Shown in pieces: positions 1 through 10,493 of a stretch of DNA of 64,000 nt. The DNA comes from Phaeotremella fagi (lineage: Eukaryota > Basidiomycota > Tremellomycetes > Tremellales > Phaeotremellaceae): the NCBI GenBank assembly GCA_001599715.1, contig BCHU01000004.1:744001-808000 (forward strand). The letters are read 5' to 3'. A model generated the notes under the pieces. The model saw only the letters and a program-made list of their open reading frames with translations, did not search any database and was not told the origin of the DNA. Position numbers and translations under genes: made by a program. Within the stretch, counting starts at the first letter, position 1; every line of letters begins with the position of its first letter.

Positions 1-1
1 C

Positions 2-1340
2 GCAGCGAGGGAATTGAGAAAAGTCGTAGATTCTTTTAAGAAGGTTAGGAAAGCTAATCAACATTCTACGGCTGTTTTCGCTAGTCCATCAGGAAATGTT
101 CAGAGGGACATAGCGGGCTTATTGAACGGTGCTGGGGAGTTAATGGGCGTGGTTAGAAAGGAGACACCTCTGGTTCATCAGGTGGGTTTCTTGTGTTTGC
201 CATCGCACAACTGATGTTGATTGTAGATGACGAATAACGTCGTTATCAACGATTCTGCAAATGCTACATTGGCAGTTGGAGCTTCACCAATTATGGCAAC
301 CCACCCGAAAGATGTTGGAGATCTAAGTAAAGTCATCGGTGCTTTGCTTGTAAACTTCGGGTAAAGCTTTGCAATTCTCCCTTGAATAGAGTTCTGATAA
401 TTTATAGTACCATCACAGATAAAGACGGAATGCTTGTCGCTGGTAGACAAGCAAACGTCAATAGAAAACCATTAGTATTCGATCCAGTAGCAGTGGGAGC
501 AACGAGTTACAGAAGGGAGACGTCAAAAGGTAATCCCATTACATCTCCGTGCGCTCTTGCTGACGAATAATTAATAGAACTACTGACGCATTGGCAACCT
601 GCCGTGATCAAAGGGAACGCAGCTGAAATTGGTGCTTTGGCAGAATCGACCGAGGTCAGTGGATTCTTTTAGTTGATCTGGATCATTAATTGAAACGATA
701 TGTTGTAGGTAGCTAGTCGAGGTGTCGATTCTGTTGGATCTGGATTTTCGAATCCAGGTGCAGTAGTCAAAGCACTGGCAAGAAAGAGTTGTATGTCAAC
801 CACTAGCATCACTCCACATTGAATCACTCACTGAATACTATACGTAAATTTTAGCTGCGGTCGTCGTCCTCACTGGTGTATCGGATTATATATCAGATGG
901 GGAAACGATATTGAAAGTTTCGAACGGACATGAACTGGTAAGTCCTCAATTTAACAACCTGAATCATATTTTAACACGGAATAGCTCGGTAGTATAACTG
1001 GATCTGGATGTATGACAGGAACATTAGTAGCGACCTTCTGTGCTGCCGCCCGATTATCCTATCTCTCCAAAAACAAAGAATGGGAGAATGATTCACAATT
1101 GGTCCAAGGTGACATGTTATTAGGTTCTCTAGCAGGGTAAGTCATTTGAACCAAGCGAATTGACTTGGGTACTGAAGGGCAAAACGCAGTGTTTTGGTAT
1201 TCAACGTAGCCGCTGAGATTGCTGCTGAGAGATCGGACGTTAAAGGTCCCGGAACGTTTAGAGCGGCGTTGTTAGATGAATTATATAATCTCACACCGCA
1301 GGTGTTGGTGTCTAGAGGTAAAGTTGAGATTTTGAGTTAA
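2..1340 (+). CDS. THI6: Thiamine biosynthesis bifunctional enzyme, hydroxyethylthiazole kinase part (5' end outside window)
   Basis: In fungi this protein joins thiamine-phosphate synthase (N-terminal) to 4-methyl-5-(2-hydroxyethyl)thiazole kinase (C-terminal) and completes thiamine phosphate assembly. Only the linker and the kinase half, about 326 residues, lie in the window; the synthase half is off the left edge. Exons read 2-181, 227-360, 408-529, 578-654, 709-790, 855-937, 985-1136 and 1190-1340, and they sum to an intact frame. Seen motifs: [20 protein letters not shown] (substrate entry strand), [20 protein letters not shown], and the anion-hole/catalytic cysteine loop GSGCMTGTL near the C-terminus. 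These match the ThiM/Thi6 kinase fold in order and spacing. Family assignment is firm. That the missing half is a thiamine-phosphate synthase is inferred from fungal Thi6 architecture. Confidence 0.9.
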
Positions 1341-1431
1341 GGGAAGGTGTGAGATAGATTGTAGATACAGATTGCATATGCATAAGATGGATATAAAACT
1401 CGATGATTTACAAAATGAGGATCATGGTTGA

Positions 1432-2686
1432 TCAGAATAGAGCTGGGAATGGCATTTCTTTGGTTGGTTGAAGCCTTTGGATCGTTAGCTCATGGGTTAT
1501 TCATAGACTTCTGAGCTAACTTACCAATTTCGTTCATCGTAGACAGTGCCTTTGCCTCCCTCAATCATGTGGAAAGTATAGATCAAACGAGATTTATCTG
1601 ATGGATTAGGTGGCGAACGATGCATAACGCTCCCTACCAATCCCATCAGTAAGACAGCTCATCGCCAAACAGAATGAAAAACCAAACATACCATGAATCA
1701 AAACCAAACTCCCAGCTTTACATGGTTCAACTTTCCAACCCTCCATTTCCTCCCATTTCTCAGTATTCGGTTCAACACCTTTAACAGTATCGAACGTCGT
1801 CCCACCTTTAGGATCTCTGACGAAACGTGATGAGATCCTTGCCGTTTTATGGGATCCTGGTAGGAATGACTGTAATGTTGTAAGTAATTGAAATTTCATG
1901 GATGATGGTGATATTTACTAAACATCCATTAGACGGGGTACATTCTTCTAATGCTATCCAGACGCCTATAGCACTAGGTGGATCGGTATACAAAAAAGTT
2001 GAATCGTTATGAACAGGAACTATATCTTCATTCAGCTTTCTTCCATCTCTACTTGAGAACCTAAGCTGACCTTGACCACCTATTCTAGGTTGTTTAACGA
2101 TAATCATAGATTGCAGTACCCTAGGTGATTCCTGAGCTTTCAGCTCCCTAGCTAACCCTTTAATCTTTTCTGACTCTAACGTATGTTTCTTGAAGATCGG
2201 ATCAAGTATCGCCAGTGCGTGACCAACTTTGTTGATTGATTTCGAAGGTGGAACGAGGAGTTTGGAGGGTGTCTCATGTGTTGCTGGGGTTAATGAACTT
2301 GGTTCAAGGAAATATCTGATCTGTTTTCATTTGCATTAGCCTTGGTTAGTTTTTATGAACATACTTTGTCACCTGAGTTTAGGAAGTATTCGTCGCCTAC
2401 ATGTTCGCCGTCTGCTTCTGTTCTGAATGTGGTCTGATAGGTATTATGAGAATTTCTACGATATCACTACCTACAAGTGGATGACCTTCGATTTGAAATT
2501 CTTCTAAAAGCTTTTGAGCTTGGGTTAACATTTCTTGGGTCTCTTCTTCATTATAAAATCCTGGGAGGACGAGGTAGCTATAGAAGGTGATGTTATTATC
2601 TGCGCAAGGATAGAACGACCTTCTCTTGGTGACACTTACCCATCTTGATGCCATTTGTTTAGTTGATCATCGGAGAGGATAGTCAT
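1432..2686 (-). CDS. Phytanoyl-CoA dioxygenase (PhyH) family protein
   Basis: A 316-residue Fe(II)/2-oxoglutarate-dependent oxygenase of the PhyH family, which hydroxylates phytanoyl-CoA or related substrates, often in peroxisomes. Seven exons; introns at 1475-1524, 1634-1691, 1870-1918, 2321-2364, 2434-2474 and 2578-2639. The start at 2686 gives the canonical family N-terminus DQLNKWHQDGYLVLPGF, whereas the ATG at 2654 is out of frame after splicing. The iron-binding HxD is visible in HNDSTFLYTDPPSA, and the distal His and 2-oxoglutarate Arg in HGSVMHRSPPNPSDKSR. The C-terminus NWLQPTKEMPFPALF is typical of the family. No clear peroxisomal targeting tripeptide ends the protein. It converges on THI6 with only 91 bp between stops. 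The exact substrate cannot be told from sequence. Confidence 0.88.
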
Positions 2687-2854
2687 TATGTTCGAGATTT
2701 GCTATATAACTATATTGTAGTTGTGAAGAGGATGATCTATTCTCCCTCTTTATATAAGACTAACCTCACCAAAACAACACCTTTACCACCAAGAAACGAC
2801 CTCTTAACCTCGTGTTAACCTAGCCTTATCTTCGAACAAAAACTCATAAAAGTC

Positions 2855-4677
2855 ATGACGTCATCACTTTTAAGAGTTGTTTTGGTACATTTCCAAAGCT
2901 CACCTCCATCTTATCCTCAATCTCCAAGCACAATGTCAAATCCCAATTCCAACGATCATCTCCAATCTCTCATAGCCCACTACCTCTCAGAAAACTATCC
3001 AACAGTCCTCGACCCCTTTCTAGCCGCAACAAAAATCACCCCACCCGATCCCTCAAACCCCCCAAACCCAGACTTAAGAACCCTGCTGGCAGATTGGAGA
3101 TCGCATCAATTGGCTATTGAATTGGGTGCCGTGCAGTTGGCTGAAAATACTGAGAAAAGTAATGATGGGAGTTGGAAAGGATGGAGTTTGAAGGATATCG
3201 TTTCTGTTGACTTAGATGAGGAGGTTCGATTGAGTGGTTCGAGTAGATGTATTGAAGGTGTTTCGGCGGCTAATCTGTTAGCTGTTAAGGCTGTTAAGGT
3301 TCCCAAGAGGACTTTTGATTTGTCTTCTGCTTCGTAAGTTCTAGCTCCGCTGTGGCATTATCATGAGCTTAATCAATTCTTAGATATCAGGCGGTTTACC
3401 CTTTGAGTATCGTGACGACCTCGGTGGACAAAACTTTGACGATTGTTGATTATAAATCTGGAGAGGTGTGTGGGAGTATCAACAGTCTGAAATAGATGTC
3501 ATTGACATGGCACATATAGGTAGATAGAATACTTCAACCTCATCAAGCTGCCATTCTATCCTTCGCATTCCACCCAAAAAATCCACGTTACCTCCTTACG
3601 GGAAGTATGGATGGAACGTAAGTACTCTACGTACAAAAACATCATCATGTCTGACTGTACCAAAACCAGCGCAATTCTCACCGATCTAATAACATCTCAA
3701 ACTTTACAAACCTTCAAACATTCAAGATTCGTTGTCCGAGTCGCGTTCTCACCGGACGGTCGATTTATATCGACAGCCTCATACGACAGAACCATCATCA
3801 TCTACGAGGCCATAGCCGGTCTCACCACCCCGGAACATGAGGAGGATTCAATCCCAGTCGATGAAACTGATTCATGGGATCTAGCTTGTGATCCAGAACT
3901 ACGTTACGAAGAGAAGAAAAGGATCACAACTGAATCCAATCCTGAATCCATCGTTTTCCATCCAGATTCAAAATACCTGATGTACACGTTGCGAAGCTCA
4001 CATTTGTTGTTCTATGTGTCGTTACCTTCTTCGTCTTCTGAGGAAACGGGGATGGATATCGATACCGCTACTGATGCAGCGACAAGAACTCCATGGGCCT
4101 CCTCGACGAAATCATTTAACCCTCATCCGATGGATACACACGTTAGTTTCTCAGTTCTGAACATGGTGTTACATCCTAGTGGTAAAATTATCGCCTGTCA
4201 AACAGGTGATGGAAGGGGTGGAACTGGAGAAAGAATTTTGTTGTACGGAGTAGAACTTGAAGAGGTAGGTTCTGTATTTCTCAGAACAGGCTCATGCTCT
4301 AACAATCACAGACTGAACGATTAGCATGTCTATGGACAGGGAATGAAACTGATGATTTCGTCTTACCGCGTATGGACTGGTTACCCGATGGAACTGGGTT
4401 AATGTGCGTTTGAATTCATCACACTGACCCTGTTAATGGCTAAAAATGTTATAGAACGACATCATCGACTGGATACCTGAAATTGATCTCACTGAACGGG
4501 GAAATTCGATCAAACATCAAAGTTCACGGTGCCGTCGAGTTGGGTGTAGGTTCCAGTGAGATCGTTCGAGATTGCTGTGTCTTCATACCTGATTCTGAGA
4601 ATTCTGTTGAAGAGGGAAATAAAGTTTGGGAGATTGTTAGTGTTGGGTACGATAGACGAATTAGATTTTCTAGATAG
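2855..4677 (+). CDS. LisH-domain WD40-repeat protein
   Basis: A 522-residue protein (about 496 if the second in-frame ATG at 2933 is used). Six exons; introns at 3334-3383, 3466-3519, 3618-3669, 4265-4311 and 4404-4454. An N-terminal LisH-like helix pair (LIAHYLSENYPTVLDPFL) suggests dimerisation. WD40 blades follow: SIVTTSVDKTLTIVDYKSGE, SFAFHPKNPRYLLTGSMDGT, VAFSPDGRFISTASYDRTII and others, ending in IVSVGYDRRIRFSR. Such proteins act as scaffolds; I cannot name the complex. The start at 2855 has a hydrophobic first 20 residues and may lie in the 5' leader, so 2933 (just before the LisH helix) is a reasonable alternative. It is transcribed divergently from the PhyH gene, whose start is 168 bp upstream. 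Confidence 0.8.
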
Positions 4678-4930
4678 ATTACCTGTAAGTCACTATGAAT
4701 GTTGAAGTTCAATACGTACACCTTCGATTCTCATGTATGGATTCCAATTCAAAGTCAAAGGAGAGCGTTTTCTCTGCGGCTCGACTAGAAGGCTCCCAGA
4801 AATCCTTTTATGAACAACTGTTACACACGATTACTTCACAAGTGCAATCATTTGATAAAAACAAATTGATCATCAATATTCGAACGGAAACGAAAACCAA
4901 AGAAATTTCAGCTTGTACAGAGTAGTAAGA

Positions 4931-5314
4931 ATGACGAATCCAAAAGACAATTATTCAGAATCAGAATTCGTGAGATCCCTAAGAACGAAAGCAGAAACGA
5001 AACTCCATCAACTTAAGAACACAGCTTCTGAAAACACTAACTCAGCTTCAGCTTCAAGATTGAAAGAACTCGAATATATACTTGAATCGTTGGAATCATC
5101 GATCAAAGTTTACGAGATTGATTTTTCTTTTGAGAGTTTTTCTCGGTGTGTTCAGATTTCTAGGATTTTCAAGTATGTTTCGGGGGAATTGGAGTTTTCT
5201 TTGAAAACTCAGACCGAGATCATCGTCGAAAGTGATATCGTCGGAGTTGATGGGGAGGAGAATTGGGATGGGGATGGGGAAGATGAATTGGGAGAGGTGG
5301 ATGATTCTCGTTAG
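4931..5314 (+). CDS. Small acidic orphan protein, gene model incomplete
   Basis: I do not recognise this gene. An open frame from ATG 4931 encodes about 127 residues: a helical, probably coiled-coil segment (RLKELEYILESLESSIKVYE), then FSRCVQISRIFKYVSGELEF, then a very acidic tail ending DELGEVDDSR. Just upstream, a second open frame from ATG 4734 to the stop at 4923-4925 begins MDSNSKSKESVFSAARLEG and looks like a genuine first exon. I found no canonical GT..AG intron that joins the two in frame, so the two-exon model is unproven. The LisH/WD40 gene ends 57 bp before 4734 on the same strand, and the hydrolase gene converges 139 bp downstream. It may be a fungus-specific nuclear or kinetochore-type small protein, but nothing in the sequence fixes a function. 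Confidence 0.45.
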   Translation: MTNPKDNYSESEFVRSLRTKAETKLHQLKNTASENTNSASASRLKELEYILESLESSIKVYEIDFSFESFSRCVQISRIFKYVSGELEFSLKTQTEIIVESDIVGVDGEENWDGDGEDELGEVDDSR

Positions 5315-5453
5315 TTCTTAGTGCAGAGTGTATTTGTACAAGTATAGTGTTAATTTGAATTGTTATCTGAAAGTCATAAAAATTAAATAGCTACAAAATT
5401 AAGATATATGCAAGGTATAAATATCCCTTCTAAATTTCTAGTTTACCAACACC

Positions 5454-7694
5454 CTAAACATCCTTCCTGCTCTCCCCATTCATCTGATATTCAATAGGAT
5501 CAACATCCAAATCCAACTCATCCCCGGAAAGTTCATTCGAACTCCCACTCCCACTTCCACTCCCGTTCCCCTGGATCTCATACCAATCCCTCCCATCCTC
5601 AGAATCATATTCGTCACCCTCAATCTCATCCACTTGGTCATCTCCGTTCGTGTCGTCCCAATCCCATTCGCCTGATTCGTATTGCGAGGTGAAGGGTGTT
5701 AACCATTCTTTTGTTTGGTTCAGTGAGACTGAATCTATGTCTAACGGTGGTAGATCGATATAACTGGTCATAAAATGTCAGTAGAAAGTACCAAAGTGAT
5801 GAAAGAACAATTTTGTAAACCCACCTCAAACCCTCTTTCTGTAGATCTTCCACCAACCTCATAACTCCCCTTTCATCACGTACAGGACCCAAAACCGGCG
5901 ATTTACCAATTTTGATACTTCTTGTCGATCTCCTTCGTTGACCCAATAGAATCCTATCTAAAACAGGTTCAACGTCGTATTCATGATCAACCAATTCGTG
6001 TTCATCTCCACCCTCCTCTTCCTCTTCCTCCTCGTCATCAACTAAAAGTTCACGTAACCATTCATCAAGTCTTTCATAAACCACAGCAGCTTCTTCACTC
6101 ATCCAAGGGAAAATCATGAAATCATGAACACTGTCTGGTCCCATTAACAACATGTCTTCAAGTCGATTGCTGCTGTTATCGCTACTAGACAATTTTCTGG
6201 CTAACTGTAATCTAGACCAGAAATTTTTGATTTCGTTGGCTAAGCGTTCAGCTTCGCCGTAAACTATGAAGGTCGGTGGGAAGTTTTCCATAGAGTTTGG
6301 TCCGGTTGCTGATGGTTTGATTAGGAGGGATGAGGGTGAGAGATAGGGTGATTCGTGCATTATTGAAGATGGTAGTGCACGTAATAAGAGTGATGTAGCG
6401 AATGGACCGAAAGTGTTATCGACCTATCCAACAAACAATCAGTCAGTCGACTCTCGTTTCAATCAATCTGATTAACTTACAGTATCAGACTCGGCGTTGA
6501 AACGAATAGCCTCTTCACCCCATTGATTAGTGAAACCAACGTCCGTCCAAGGACTCAAACAAACCAAACCTCTAGCACCCTTCAACCCCAAACTAGTCCC
6601 CTCATCCCTCAAAAATCTACTCAAGGCAATAGCCAAATGTCCACCAGCCGAATCACCACCAATGATAATATCTTTTTCGTCTATTCCACAGATTTTAACT
6701 AAATAATGATAAGAGGTGATAGCGTCCAGTAGTGGTAATGGCCATGGAGCTTTGGGGGCTAATCTATAATCCACTGATAGGATATGATGGATTGGACTGT
6801 GGATGACGAGATGTTTTGGGATTTGGGAGGTTAGATCTGTTTCAGCTGCTGTTCCACATAAATAACCACCTCCATGGAAATGGAGCATAACAGGTTGACC
6901 GGGTTGACGACGACGTGGTCCTAAGGCATTTGTTCAGAAACTGATCAATCAGGCAACCTGGCTTAAAACATACCATCCTCCGGATTAATTTTTTTACCAG
7001 TAAACCAAAAAGCCTTGACGTTCTGAAACCCATGTATCTTTGAATCTTGAATATCAGGATTCCAAGATCCCCAAACACCGTTTTGGAATCTTGAATCTCG
7101 ATGGATGAAATGAGGGATCCAATTCCCTCTTGATTGATGTAACAGATCTAACATTTTTGAAGGATGACCACGGAGATAATGGAATGGTGCTGGTGGTATA
7201 TCAACAGGATGGGAGTGGGTGAGTGTGAGTGGGTCCTAAACGATCCATTTATCAACACCAGATATAATATATGAGGAAGGAGATAGGGGGGACTAACCAA
7301 ATCTACACTCAAATCTCTACCCAAATAATCAATTTCACAACGAGCAACAACACCACATAATCGTCTCGACCATCTAACTCTCAAACACCTCTGTAAAGTC
7401 CAATTATATCTCGGTCGATTACCCCGAGGTAGATAAATTATACACCAGAAAGGTAACAGACAAAACAGGGAGATAAAAACGAAGAAAATCAGATAAACTC
7501 GTCGAAAGATTTTATGTCGTAACCAAGGGTTCTTGGGTGAATTGGCCAACTAAGTTATTGTTAATATCATTCACAGTGGATTTTGATTCTTCACTTACAG
7601 CTGTGGAACATATTGCTTCTGAACTCAAATCTTCCCATTCATCTACACCTTTATCGAGGATATCTCCATTTCCATTTTCGAATTTTTCATTCAT
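5454..7694 (-). CDS. Membrane-anchored HSL-type alpha/beta hydrolase (esterase/lipase)
   Basis: A 652-residue serine hydrolase of the hormone-sensitive-lipase (alpha/beta hydrolase fold-3) family, expected to hydrolyse short acyl esters or lipids. Six exons; introns at 5764-5824, 6424-6480, 6921-6973, 7236-7297 and 7550-7598. After an acidic N-terminus there is one strong transmembrane segment (VYLIFFVFISLFCLLPFWCI, about residues 50-70), so it is probably a type II membrane protein. The oxyanion hole is HFHGGGYLCG and the nucleophile elbow is GGDSAGGHLA. The acid and histidine regions are likely FIVYGEAERLANE and VHDFMIFPWM. The C-terminal ~150 residues are acidic and low complexity, including a seven-Glu run and a Gly-Ser repeat, and are not part of the catalytic fold. 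Substrate unknown. Confidence 0.85.
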
Positions 7695-8229
7695 TTTTTT
7701 GTCGTCGAATCACAATGTTTTGATAAAAGTTGAAATGAATTTACTTTTGTGAAAGGTCGAAAGTGAAACAACGAAATAAACCCGGTCAAAGTCCAATTCG
7801 AAGGCTCTTATATTACCATCGTGAGATCCAAAGGACGATTTCCCCAAATTCTATTCAATGACCACCAAAAAGATGATTTATTCGACGACGAACGTGGTTA
7901 TATGCCAAGTTTATTGATGTAGACCGCGTAGGTTGATGATTTGTTACTGGATACGAAGATGGGATTGCAAGTGATACCTATGAGGGGAGTAGTTGGGAAT
8001 GCTTATGAACGAGAAATGTGGTATACAAAGGAGGCTGAGATTGAAATGTAAGAAATGAATGAATTCTTCTAGCATTTATATATATCTTTATTTGGCCGAG
8101 TGGAAAATGAAACGGCACACGACCCATAATGACATAATGCAAATTTTCCTTGGAGGTCAATGATTGTTCTATTTATGTACTTGTACGTGACGAAACTCAA
8201 GTATGCTAGTTGTTGTCATTGTCATTACC
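7695..8229. other. Intergenic, 535 bp
   Basis: Between the 5' end of the hydrolase gene and the 3' end of the choline kinase gene, both on the minus strand, so it should hold the hydrolase promoter and the kinase 3' UTR. A 60-codon minus-strand frame lies at 7978-8160 but has no family resemblance or splice context, and I do not call it. No repeat or RNA gene seen. Confidence 0.6.
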
Positions 8230-10166
8230 TTATGAACTCGTCGTTCCCAAACCAGCCTGCAGATCTACCCCCAATTCTCTAACTTCATCTCTAAACATAC
8301 CCAATCGTTCCAAAGCATATGCCTACCAACCAAAGTCAATCCCTGAACCAAAGCCCAAAAACAAATGAAACATACCAAATAATCAAATTCAATACTCTCC
8401 CCTTCCCTACCTTCAAGTATCAAACAAACCTGTTCTTCAGCTTGTACCACCCCCCACAAAGCCCAAAAGATACTACAAGCTGGACTCCAAATTTTAACCT
8501 CCTTCTCCAACCTCTCAACCCGTTCTTGACCAATTTCAGATCTTTTATGTAAAGTTTCCTGACCAGATTCACCGTCCATTTCAATTGATAGATAGGCTCT
8601 GTAAAAATCTTCACGTTGGTTTTCGGTTGGATATTGAAAATGGGGTTGGAGGGTGTGGGAGAGTGTTGGATGATGATAGTTCGCTCTCCATTCGTGGAAA
8701 TGGTTCGCTATGTCGTAACCTCTTGGATTTGGGGCTGCGTATTCGAAATCTATGACGATGTACTAAGGAGGGACGTGTCAGTTGATTTGAACCTGCTCAG
8801 AACATCAGTCAACTCACTCGATGATGATCTGGAACATTCGGAGGTAACTCTTTATCCAATTTAAGCAGATTACCATATTGAGTATCATTATCTAACGCCA
8901 TATTCAGCATTCTGCAAGATCTCCTATAGCAAAAAACAACATACGAGCAAAAACTATACCCTTTCCTTTACCCTCGTTCCCCTCCACCCAACGTTTATAG
9001 ATCTCCACCTCATCGGCTACCCGATGCAATCCAAACTTTTCAACCCAAAGTTCCCATCTCCCCCCCAAAGCCGCTAGGGAATTCATGACTTCCTTAGCCA
9101 ATTCTGCCCATTCAACCAAACATCTCCAAACCATCGGTTCACCATCTTTCCCGCTTTCATAACCCAACAATCTAAGATCTACCGAATGCAACTCCCTCAT
9201 CCTTCTAGCGATACCTCTAGAAATCAACCTATCTCTCAATTCAATAGCTGTGAGTGCTCTCGAAGGGAAGAACTGTTCTATACGACCATTGAGAAATGTT
9301 CCAAACACTTTCGGTCCTAATCCATAAGTTGAACTTAGGACATGGAGGATTCGTAATTCTTCTGTACGAGAAATTAGGGCTCCTGATGATGGACCATATA
9401 TTCTGAGCAGAAGGGTTGGTGGGATTTGATCCGGTTTCAATATTGATGGCCGTTGAGGATCTGAGGGTGGCATTGTAGGTGTTAGGAGTGGTGACATGGA
9501 CGGTGAAGTTGGTTGTGGGTTGGGATTGAATGAGACGAAGAAAACTGCGTTGGTTAGAGCTCCAGATACCTTTTGTAAATGAATCGATGAAGGTGTTAGA
9601 GCTGAAGACGTCCATAGAGGTACTTTCTGTGACTTGAATTAGCCATTTTCTACAAACTCTGGATCTGTAATTACTCACTAAGCGTCGAAGAATCCCCAAT
9701 ACTTTTGCCTTGAAAACTGGATGTTTCCATTCACTAAAAGATCAGGTCAGCTATCATTGAATATGATTCAATTCGTTAGCTGTTAGGCGAAGACCTACCC
9801 AGCATCAACACTCAATTCTACATGTCTAACACCAACGACCCCACTCCCATTCCCACTCTCCTCCTCCTCGGTCACCTCTTCAGGTGTCACAGGACCATCC
9901 AATCTAAATTCCGATAACTTTGAAAAACTTCCAGTAGACGATTTTCTCAATGGTGGGATAGTGTTAACACTGTTACTACCACTTCCACTCGCTAAACTTG
10001 AACTTGAAGAACCACTGAGGGCTGCAGCTCCTAGATGAAAATTATGGAATGAGGATGATAAGGATGTTTCGTAGACTGGAGGTGAATCTTTTGGGTATGA
10101 TGCTAGGAATAAAGGGGATGGTAGACCGTTTAGATCTGTTGGTCTTGTGTTGGGTGTGAGAACCAT
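8230..10166 (-). CDS. Choline/ethanolamine kinase
   Basis: A 552-residue kinase that phosphorylates choline and/or ethanolamine, the first step of the CDP-choline and CDP-ethanolamine (Kennedy) routes to phospholipids. Six exons; introns at 8323-8375, 8763-8817, 8892-8944, 9627-9678 and 9734-9798. The N-terminal ~120 residues are Ser-rich and probably disordered. Family signatures in order: LQKVSGALTNAVFFVSFN, LLRIYGPSSGALISRTEELR, the catalytic Brenner-type motif VFAHNDTQYGNLLKL, and the choline-kinase motif VIDFEYAAPNPRGYDIANHF. The intron at 8892-8944 splits the His codon of the catalytic HND triad, so naive translation loses the active site. QYGNLL and FEYA variants occur in both choline and ethanolamine kinases; I do not decide between them. 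Confidence 0.92.
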
Positions 10167-10493
10167 TGTATGGGGGGTGGTATCTATACTAGATATGAGA
10201 GAGTAGAGAGTGAGTGAGTGTAGTGTGACTGTGATCTGGCAGTGGTGCTTAGAATTGCCACTGATAAGGTAAATTAAATGAGTCATAATTAAATTCAATT
10301 GTTTACAAGTACAAGTACGTCTCACGTGGCTGCATATTGCTCAGGAACACAACAAAGCATCAACAACATCCAGTTCCAGGAAATCACCAATTAGTTATCT
10401 ACTCTTATTGTTATCTATATACCATCACTTCTATATTAATTATCAGTCTCAAGTCTTCTCTTCCCCCCTTGTCTCCCCCCCTCCTCTCTCAAC
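10167..10493. other. Divergent intergenic region with CACGTG
   Basis: This 327 bp gap separates divergent starts of the choline/ethanolamine kinase (-) and the AT-hook protein (+). It holds a CACGTG core near 10324 and a pyrimidine-rich stretch of CT and C runs directly before the ATG at 10494, which is usual for fungal promoters. No gene seen. Confidence 0.55.
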
